Positions 1-4,991 of a stretch of 8,671 nt of DNA are shown piece by piece. Each line of letters begins with the position of its first letter. Position 1 is the first letter of the stretch. Position numbers and translations under genes: made by a program. The stretch is from Thermoproteota archaeon (GTDB taxonomy: Archaea; Korarchaeota; Korarchaeia; Korarchaeales; Korarchaeaceae): contig QMVU01000033.1 in NCBI GenBank assembly GCA_003661265.1, positions 1-8,671 of the forward strand, given 5' to 3'. The notes beneath the pieces were generated by a model. It did no database searches and had not been told where the DNA came from. It saw only the letters and a program-made list of their open reading frames with translations.

Positions 1-1
1 A

Positions 2-499
2 GCATATGAGGACTTCATGGAGACCCTAGGGAGACCAGCTCATGCTACGCTCGCATCTCACTGGGCAAGGCTCATAGAGATGATCTACTGCTCCGAGAGG
101 ATGCTAGAACTCCTGGAGGATCCAGAGATACTCAGCAAGGAAGTCATGAATTACGAGGGAGATTATAGGGGAGAGGGCGTCGCAGCCGTTGAGGCCCCTA
201 GAGGAACGTTAATACATCACTATAAGGCGGACGAGAACGGGATAATCAAGGGGTGCAACATGGTGGTCCCAACCACAATGAACAACGCTGCAATATGCAT
301 GGAGATAAAGAAATCAGCAAGCAAGCTCATAAAGAACGGAAACGTCCCTGAAAGCGTCCTAAATAGGATTGAGATGGCATTTAGGGCATATGATCCTTGC
401 CTCTCCTGCTCAACTCACTCCCTGCCTGGAGAGATGCCACTTGAGGTCGTCGTAATGACGGAGGACGGAAGGGTGCTGAGGAGGCTGAGGAGGGTTTGA
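2..499 (+). CDS. mvhA: MvhA-type [NiFe]-hydrogenase large subunit, C-terminal part (5' end outside window)
   Basis: The reading frame is open from base 2, so this is the last 165 residues of a longer protein; the first ATG at 17 is internal. The end carries the C-terminal nickel-binding motif DPCLSCSTH (392-418), whose two Cys bind the Ni-Fe centre in this family. EAPRGTLIHHY and the downstream VVPTTMNNAA segment are typical of group 3c (Mvh/F420-non-reducing) large subunits. After the motif's His a 26-residue tail follows (SLPGEMPLEVV onward). In the family such a tail is removed by a specific endopeptidase after nickel insertion, and that enzyme is encoded by the next gene. The subunit would oxidise H2 in the cytoplasm and pass electrons to heterodisulfide reductase, consistent with hdrC and hdrB just downstream. 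Family assignment is secure; the exact subgroup is inferred from motifs and context. Confidence 0.9.
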   Translation, partial: AYEDFMETLGRPAHATLASHWARLIEMIYCSERMLELLEDPEILSKEVMNYEGDYRGEGVAAVEAPRGTLIHHYKADENGIIKGCNMVVPTTMNNAAICMEIKKSASKLIKNGNVPESVLNRIEMAFRAYDPCLSCSTHSLPGEMPLEVVVMTEDGRVLRRLRRV

Positions 500-969
500 G
501 GGACGTCCTTGTGATAGGTTGGGGGAACCCCATCTTCGGAGACGACGGCTTTGCCTTCAGAGTAGTGGAGAAGTTGAGGGATGTAGGGCTTCCAGAGGGG
601 GTTGAGTTGAAGTCCTGCTCCTCCTCCCCCATTTCCGTCGCTAGGGAGATGCTCGATTACAAGAAGGTCATAATCGTGGACACAATTCGTACTTCTAAGT
701 CCGAGGAGGGGAAGGTATTAAGGGTAAAGCTCAGCGATCTCTGCGATTCTCCAAAAATAATAAACCCCCACAGCCTCAGCCTTCCAGCCGCCCTGAAGAT
801 ATTCGAGGCCCTGCACCCCGATCGCGTTCCAAAGGAGGTTCTTGTCATAGGGGTTTGCGTGAGCCACCCCGGGATCGGTGAGGAATTGTCCGAGGAGATT
901 GAGGCTAGGGTTGAAGATGTTGTGGATTTGGTTTTAAAGGAGGTGGGGAGGGGTAGAGAGGATGAATGA
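496..969 (+). CDS. Hydrogenase maturation endopeptidase (HycI/HyaD/HybD family)
   Basis: This 157-residue protein has normal length for the nickel-dependent proteases that trim the hydrogenase large subunit. The N terminus has the family signature GWGNPIFGDDG. The three nickel-sensing ligands known from HybD (Glu16, Asp62, His93) appear to correspond to Asp16, Asp62 (in IIVDTIR) and His92 (in NPHSLSL). The TTG start at 496 overlaps the TGA of the large-subunit gene, and a stop at 442-444 in this frame leaves no good earlier start. A GAGGAGGG string lies almost against the start, so coupling to translation of the upstream gene is likely. The protease gene directly follows its presumed substrate gene and precedes hdrC, so substrate and processing enzyme would be made from one transcript. 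Function is confident; which of the hydrogenase protease subfamilies it belongs to is not. Confidence 0.9.
   Translation: MRDVLVIGWGNPIFGDDGFAFRVVEKLRDVGLPEGVELKSCSSSPISVAREMLDYKKVIIVDTIRTSKSEEGKVLRVKLSDLCDSPKIINPHSLSLPAALKIFEALHPDRVPKEVLVIGVCVSHPGIGEELSEEIEARVEDVVDLVLKEVGRGREDE
939..953 (+). promoter_or_regulatory. Double Shine-Dalgarno-like tract before hdrC
   Basis: GGAGGTGGGGAGGGG lies inside the end of the protease gene. The second purine block ends 8 bases before the hdrC ATG at 962, a normal archaeal spacing. It supports that ATG as the start and internal re-initiation within the operon. Confidence 0.6.
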
Positions 970-1333
970 ACTGGCAAAGAGGGTTATTGAGATCAGCGGT
1001 CAAAACGTGTATGCGTGCTACCAGTGCGGATGCTGCAGCGCAGGATGCATGTTCACGGAGAAGATGGATATATTGCCGAATCAGGCAATAGCTCTGATCC
1101 AGAGGGGAGATGAAAGCGTCTTAGAGAAGGAAACTCCTTGGATCTGTGCCTCCTGCTTCGTATGCACGGTCAGATGTCCCAGGGGCCTTGACGTAGCTGC
1201 TATCATGGAGGCCCTGAGGGAGATAAAGATAAGGAGGAGGGACTTCGTGAAGGTTGATCTCAGGAAGATAAAGGAGATAGAAAGGTTGCCGCAGATAGCC
1301 ATAACTGCTGTGGCCCAGAAGTTCACCTGGTGA
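962..1333 (+). CDS. hdrC: Heterodisulfide reductase subunit C (two [4Fe-4S] clusters)
   Basis: The 123-residue protein has two ferredoxin-type cysteine sets: C19-x2-C22-x2-C25-x3-C29 (CYQCGCCSAGC) and C62-x2-C65-x2-C68-x3-C72-P (CASCFVCTVRCP), each expected to bind one [4Fe-4S] cluster. The end LPQIAITAVAQKFTW resembles the usual C-terminal stretch of HdrC. No membrane segment is visible, so it is the soluble HdrABC type rather than HdrDE. Its role is to pass electrons between HdrA and the catalytic HdrB. It overlaps the protease gene by 8 bases and is followed at once by hdrB. From memory, methanogen HdrC is commonly nearer 180 residues, so this is a compact form, with both cluster motifs and the C-terminal signature present. 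Confidence 0.9.
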   Translation: MNELAKRVIEISGQNVYACYQCGCCSAGCMFTEKMDILPNQAIALIQRGDESVLEKETPWICASCFVCTVRCPRGLDVAAIMEALREIKIRRRDFVKVDLRKIKEIERLPQIAITAVAQKFTW

Positions 1334-1334
1334 T
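1329..1334 (+). promoter_or_regulatory. Shine-Dalgarno site deciding the hdrB start
   Basis: GGTGAT overlaps the hdrC stop codon and matches the archaeal anti-Shine-Dalgarno. It is 4 bases before the ATG at 1339 and 10 before the ATG at 1345. It could not serve the GTG at 1330, which lies inside it, so one of the ATGs is the more likely start. Confidence 0.5.
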
Positions 1335-1338
1335 TGGG

Positions 1339-2223
1339 ATGGGGATGAAGGTCCTTTTCTATCCTGGTTGCTCCCTGAAGAGTAACTACCCTGAGTTTGA
1401 GAAGACCTCCATCGAGGTTTGCAGGAAGCTCGGGGTAGAGCTCGTGGAGATCCCCAAGTGGACCTGTTGTGGAGTGAACTTCAGCCTAGCAACAGACAGC
1501 GTCATGAGGCATCTCGGGGCGGTCCGCTCCCTCATAAACGCGAGGAAGGAGATGAATGAGATGGATAGGAGATCTGTGGTGGCGGCCTGCTCCATGTGTT
1601 ACAACGTGCTCAAGAGGGTTAACTTGATGCTGAAAGAGGATAGGGATAAGCTGGACACCGTAAACTCCTTCATAGACGACGAGCCAGACTACGTTCCCGA
1701 TGTCGAGGTAGTACACCTCCTGACCTTGCTGAAGGATGTCGGATTTGAGGAGATAGAGAGCAAGGTTGTAAGACCTCTGAAAGGGTTGAAGGTGGCCTCT
1801 TACTATGGATGTGCCCTACTGAGGCCTAAGAAGCCAGAAGGAATTCCGATAGACGATCCTGAGAGTCCCACCATAATGGAGGATCTCATGAGAAGCATAG
1901 GAGCTGAGCCCGTCGACTTTCCTTTCAAGACGGAGTGCTGTGGAAACTATCACGTCGTCTTCAGGCCTGACATAGTGGAGATGAGGGCCGAGAAGATAAT
2001 AGGTTCTGCCAAGTCCAGAGGAGCAGACGTTATAGTGTCGACCTGTCCCCTCTGCCTCTACAACCTTGAGAGGGGGAACGAAGCCCTTAGCGAAGACATA
2101 AGGGTTCCAGTAGTGTTCTTCACCCAACTACTAGCTTTAGCCCTCGGGGTTGATTCCTACCTCAAAGATGAGGTGAAAAAGCGCATTCTTGAGGGTTGCA
2201 AGGAGGTCGTAGCTGAGACCTGA
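1339..2223 (+). CDS. hdrB: Heterodisulfide reductase subunit B (two CCG domains)
   Basis: The 294-residue protein has the normal length of HdrB. It contains two CCG domains. The first uses C11, C43-C44 (TCCG), C84 and C87 (CSMC); the second uses C158, C200-C201 (ECCG), C236 and C239 (CPLC). In HdrB these ligate the two non-cubane [4Fe-4S] clusters that cleave the CoM-S-S-CoB heterodisulfide. In non-methanogens the disulfide substrate of such Hdr complexes is often unknown, so the true acceptor here cannot be read from the sequence. The start at ATG 1339 is chosen from the Shine-Dalgarno site. A GTG at 1330 overlapping the hdrC stop and an ATG at 1345 (MKVLFYPGCS, which looks like usual HdrB N termini) are alternatives. 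It is the last gene of the operon; the next gene converges on it after 24 bases. Confidence 0.9.
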   Translation: MGMKVLFYPGCSLKSNYPEFEKTSIEVCRKLGVELVEIPKWTCCGVNFSLATDSVMRHLGAVRSLINARKEMNEMDRRSVVAACSMCYNVLKRVNLMLKEDRDKLDTVNSFIDDEPDYVPDVEVVHLLTLLKDVGFEEIESKVVRPLKGLKVASYYGCALLRPKKPEGIPIDDPESPTIMEDLMRSIGAEPVDFPFKTECCGNYHVVFRPDIVEMRAEKIIGSAKSRGADVIVSTCPLCLYNLERGNEALSEDIRVPVVFFTQLLALALGVDSYLKDEVKKRILEGCKEVVAET

Positions 2224-2231
2224 CCTTCTAC

Positions 2232-2249
2232 TATCATTTTCCCTTTATT
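2232..2249 (+). terminator. Possible T-rich terminator after hdrB
   Basis: The gap between hdrB and the convergent adeC remnant reads TATCATTTTCCCTTTATT on the + strand. Short T-runs end many archaeal transcripts and no hairpin is evident. The position after the operon's last gene fits, but the runs are short. Confidence 0.3.
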
Positions 2250-3260
2250 ACCAAACTGGAGGTATCTTCTCCCCTGTCTGCAGGTTAATGAGGCCGTTAG
2301 CAGTTAGCATGATCTTCCTAGGATAACAGGTCAAGAACATGAAGGTTTGAGCGTCTACCGGATGGTCTCCGAGGGAGGGGTCTGGCTCCAGCTTCTTTGC
2401 CTCCTCGTTGACTTCCCTCAGGGCCCTTGCTACCTTCTCCGGAGCCTCGTCCGTCATCAATCCGGCTATGGGAAAGGAAATCTCTGCGAGCACCTTCCTG
2501 CCCTCCACGACGACTATTCCTCCCCCGAGCTCGACCACCCTGTTAACTGCAAAGGCCATCTCCTCGTCTGTGGCCCCTATCACGGATATGTCGTGGGAGT
2601 CGTGGAGTATGCTCATGGCTACAGCCCCCTTTCTGTAGCCAACCCTCCAGAACGAGATCCCCATCCCCCTTCCGAACCTGTCGACGATTGCCGCCTTGTT
2701 TATCCCCCTCTCCAAGTCTCTCTGAACCACCCCGTTTATCACCTCAAGCTCCTCGGTCAGCTCATCAAGGTCAGATCCGAAGTACCTTGGCCTGAGCACG
2801 AGAGCCTTAACCTTCCTCCGATCTGGAGATACCCTTATCTCGAAGTCCTCAGGTCTTAGGGCTCTCACGCGGATGCTTTTCTTAGCGTAATCTGGGGGCC
2901 TTTTAAGGGGAATTTCAACCGTAAGCCTCCCTCTCTCAGCCACGATCATGCCGTTCGCCATAACCCTGATTATCTCGACCTTCTCAAGATCTGAGATGAA
3001 CAATATGTCGGCGTAACGCCCAGGGGCAATTATTCCCAAGTCGTTCTCAAGTCTCCAGTGTCTAGCGTTGTCTATAGTTGCAAGCTGGTAGGCGACAAGG
3101 GGTCAAGCCCGGCCTCAATTGCCTTTCTTACCTCATGATCCATATGACCTATTTCCATCAGCAGATCTGCCGGACGATCATCTACACAAATTCCCACCAT
3201 CTGCCAGTCTATGCCCGCCTCTATTAGGCCTGAAATTGCTTCCTTACAAGCACGCGCGCT
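2248..3260 (-). pseudogene. adeC: Adenine deaminase remnant (5' truncated, one frameshift)
   Basis: On the minus strand this matches the C-terminal half of AdeC, which deaminates adenine to hypoxanthine in purine salvage. About 337 codons remain of a family size of roughly 550-600. Recognisable segments are GICVDDRPADLL with GHMDHEVRKAIEAGLDP, then APGRYADILFISD, then HDSHDISVIGATDEEMAFAVNR and the glycine-rich ELGGGIVVVEGRKVLAE. Everything before the CVDDR region is gone, including the N-terminal metal-binding histidines, so the product should be inactive. The frame also breaks at about 3089-3096. Upstream codons read GLDPLS; one base later the next frame reads AYQLATIDNARHWRLENDLG and then the APGRYAD segment, as expected for one lost base. 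The start-like TTG at 3039 is only an internal Leu codon. Upstream of about 3260 the antisense of the fprA remnant begins. Confidence 0.85.
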
Positions 3261-3265
3261 TTGGG
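3258..3265. other. Junction between the adeC and fprA remnants
   Basis: AdeC homology (minus strand, starting at about SARACKEAISG) and FprA homology (plus strand, starting at about LGDKTLRF) meet within a few bases here, with no spacer. The alternating CACGCGCGCTTT lies at the seam. Both genes have lost their 5' parts and any promoter. The exact base is judged from family consensus and could be off by several bases. Confidence 0.7.
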
Positions 3266-4070
3266 GGATAAGACCCTGAGGTTCATTCCAATTCCCTTCG
3301 TTCACTGGCCAGATACGATGATGACTGAGCTTGCGGGTGAAGGCTTGCTTTTCACGTCTGACATGTTTGGGTCTCATGGTGCTTCGAAGTTAATCTACTA
3401 TGATGAAAACCCAGACCAATTTGAGCTTAGAGATTACTATGCTTCCATACTGATGGTTTACTCTAACATGGTTGTAAGAGCCCTTAGGAAGGTGGAGGAG
3501 TTGAGCCCAAAGCTAATAGCTCCAGCCCACGGGGCCCTTCACAGGGAAATTGCTACTATCCTGAAGCTTTACGAAAGATGGGTTTATTGGAGCCCCTTAT
3601 CTAGGGGGCTTGTAGTTGTTGGCAGCCAGTATGGAAAGACAGAGAAATTAGCAAGGGCTGCCGCTGATGGAATGAAGGAGTCCGGCCTAAAGCCAATAGT
3701 GCTTGATTCTGCAGCAGCTGGTCCAGACGATTTGCTAGCTGACACATTGGAGGCAGCTGCTGTGATAATAGCAACGACCACACACAACGGGAAGCCCTTC
3801 CCGGGCGTGACCTTCTACTTGGACCTGCTTGAGGAGGTTAAGCCTAAAAGAAAGGTTTTCGCAGTAATAGGGTGTTATGGATGGTCTGGGGGCGGAGTCA
3901 GAACTGTGAAGAAGAGATTAGAGGAGATGAAGCTACCTGTCTTCTCCCGGTTGGAAGTTAAGGGCCCTCCGGCTCTGGAGGATCTTCAGGCAGCTAAGGA
4001 ATTAGGGAAAAGGTTAGGAGAGAGGGCAAGAGAGGAAACGTTAGTGCGAGCCGATGGATTCAGCGCATAA
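3261..4070 (+). pseudogene. fprA: FprA-type flavodiiron protein (F420H2 oxidase) remnant, 5' truncated
   Basis: About 269 codons match the C-terminal two-thirds of FprA, which reduces O2 to water with F420H2; the family is near 400 residues. Present are the late metallo-beta-lactamase part, with FVHWPDTMMT, SDMFGSHG and APAHG, which supply three of the diiron ligands (His15, Asp34, His90). After them comes a whole flavodoxin domain from about residue 115, with the FMN phosphate loop VVGSQYGKTEK and VIGCYGWSGGG. The first roughly 130 residues are missing, including the HxExDH diiron motif, so oxidase activity should be lost. The frame begins at TTG 3261 at the seam, and no family N terminus or promoter is visible. 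ATGs at 3318 and 3321 are possible internal starts. The remaining frame is unbroken, so the loss is recent, the flavodoxin part is still used, or the seam is an assembly error. Confidence 0.8.
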
Positions 4071-4097
4071 TAAGATTAGTTGTGAGACCCGTGTAGA

Positions 4098-4143
4098 TGA
4101 ATCAAGAATTCAATGAGCTTTTACCCTGTAATTCGATGATTCA
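4098..4143. repeat. Imperfect inverted repeat upstream of the DUF166 gene
   Basis: TGAATCAAGAATT (4098-4110) pairs with AATTCGATGATTCA (4130-4143): 7 bp, a one-base offset, then 5 bp, around a 19-base loop. It lies in the 103-base gap after the fprA remnant. It may be a protein-binding dyad or a terminator of fprA; no T-run follows it. Confidence 0.45.
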
Positions 4144-4144
4144 C

Positions 4145-4158
4145 CCCTATTAATAGGG
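4145..4158. promoter_or_regulatory. Perfect 14-bp palindrome, candidate operator
   Basis: CCCTATTAATAGGG is its own reverse complement and ends 15 bases before the ATG at 4174. A TATA-like CTTTTA (4118-4123) would place transcription start near 4147, so the palindrome would cover the start site, a common place for an archaeal repressor. Its TATTAATA core could instead be the TATA element. Confidence 0.45.
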
Positions 4159-4173
4159 AAAAATAATAGATAC

Positions 4174-4917
4174 ATGTTGAATAAGAGTTTTTATGTACCT
4201 CCACGTTGTTTAGACCGAAGAAAGGTGCCTAGAGTTTTCGCCATAATAATGGAGGGAGAACTCTATGGAAGGAGGATAATAAATCACATATGTAATAAGG
4301 GGTACTCTGAGTGGATTTGGGGGATACACGAGTTCGAGGAGGTTCCTGCAAACATATTAGACGATTCAAACCTTAGTTTCCTCCCAGATTTGCCTCAATG
4401 CGATCTTATTTTGTCTTTAGGGCTTCCTGCAGAGCTTCAGATAATCATCCCAGAGATCGTGGAGAGGACAGGTGTGGAAGCCGTAATTGTAGCCGTTGAT
4501 GATCCAGCTTGGGTTCCTCCTGGACTCAGAAAACAGCTTGAAGAAGAGCTAAGGGAGAAAGGCGTTGCCTCTGCCTTTCCCAAGCCCCTCTGCAGCCTAA
4601 AGGAGGTAGGGAATCCTGTCATAGATGAGTTTGCCAGGAAGTTTGGGAGACCGAAGTTGGAGATCGAGGTAAGTGGAGGGAGAGTCTCGAAAATAGATGT
4701 ATTAAGAGGATCTCCATGCGGATCAACTTGCTATATAGCTAAAAAGCTGATTGGCGTTAGTATTGAACCGAGGGAAAAGCTTTGGGAGGAACTAGCCAAG
4801 GCCCACCATTCCTACCCTTGTTTAGCCAGTATGAGGGTGGATCCTGAGATAGGGGACGCTATCCTCCATAAGTCCCAATATCTGATAAGAGAAGCTGTTG
4901 AAGAGGCTTTGAGTTGA
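4174..4917 (+). CDS. DUF166 family protein
   Basis: The 247-residue soluble protein looks like the archaeal DUF166 family (PF02593), sometimes labelled thymidylate-synthase-related without proof. The family core appears to begin near residue 20 (PRVFAIIMEGELYGRR). It runs to the conserved C-terminal half with FPKPLCSL (Cys140), GSPCGSTC (Cys182, Cys186) and HHSYPCLASM (His211, His212, Cys216). Four well-placed cysteines suggest a metal or iron-sulfur site, which is my inference. I know of no established reaction for this family. The start is ATG 4174, giving about 18 residues ahead of the core. An in-frame GTG at 4225 would start exactly at the core (MPRVFAII) and is a serious alternative. 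It stands alone between a remnant and a convergent gene, with dyad symmetry in its upstream region. The frame is intact. Confidence 0.8.
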   Translation: MLNKSFYVPPRCLDRRKVPRVFAIIMEGELYGRRIINHICNKGYSEWIWGIHEFEEVPANILDDSNLSFLPDLPQCDLILSLGLPAELQIIIPEIVERTGVEAVIVAVDDPAWVPPGLRKQLEEELREKGVASAFPKPLCSLKEVGNPVIDEFARKFGRPKLEIEVSGGRVSKIDVLRGSPCGSTCYIAKKLIGVSIEPREKLWEELAKAHHSYPCLASMRVDPEIGDAILHKSQYLIREAVEEALS

Positions 4918-4941
4918 TGTAGTAGTGTTCTCTTCGTAAAA

Positions 4942-4987
4942 AAGCAATCATTTCTCATGAAGGCTTGCTTATCTTCACTATGGTGAA
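4942..4987. terminator. Weak inverted repeats between convergent genes
   Basis: In the 74-base gap after the DUF166 gene, AAGCAA (4942-4947) pairs with TTGCTT (4965-4970). TTCAC (4974-4978) pairs with GTGAA (4983-4987) around TATG. Both lie where convergent transcripts must end, but stems are short and T-runs poor, so the terminator role is only suggested. Confidence 0.25.
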
Positions 4988-4991
4988 AGAG

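Noticed and set aside
2347..2859. Long plus-strand open frame across the adeC remnant
   Set aside because: It is antisense to clear AdeC family sequence and its translation resembles no protein family.
2248..3039. Stand-alone 263-residue protein starting at TTG 3039
   Set aside because: The TTG is an internal Leu codon; AdeC homology continues upstream in the same frame to the frameshift.
3338..3350. Direct repeat TGAAGGCTTGCTT, also at 4958-4970
   Set aside because: A single 13-base match in a window this size is expected about as often as not by chance; one copy is in coding sequence and no terminal repeats or mobile element join them.
3072..3377. Separate small minus-strand gene of 101 residues
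   Set aside because: Its second half is AdeC sequence up to the frameshift and its first half is the antisense of fprA, so it is a product of the seam and frameshift.
4918..4991. Possible small RNA or attachment site in the convergent gap
   Set aside because: Only short, weak inverted repeats are present, with no tRNA-like or repeat-array structure.
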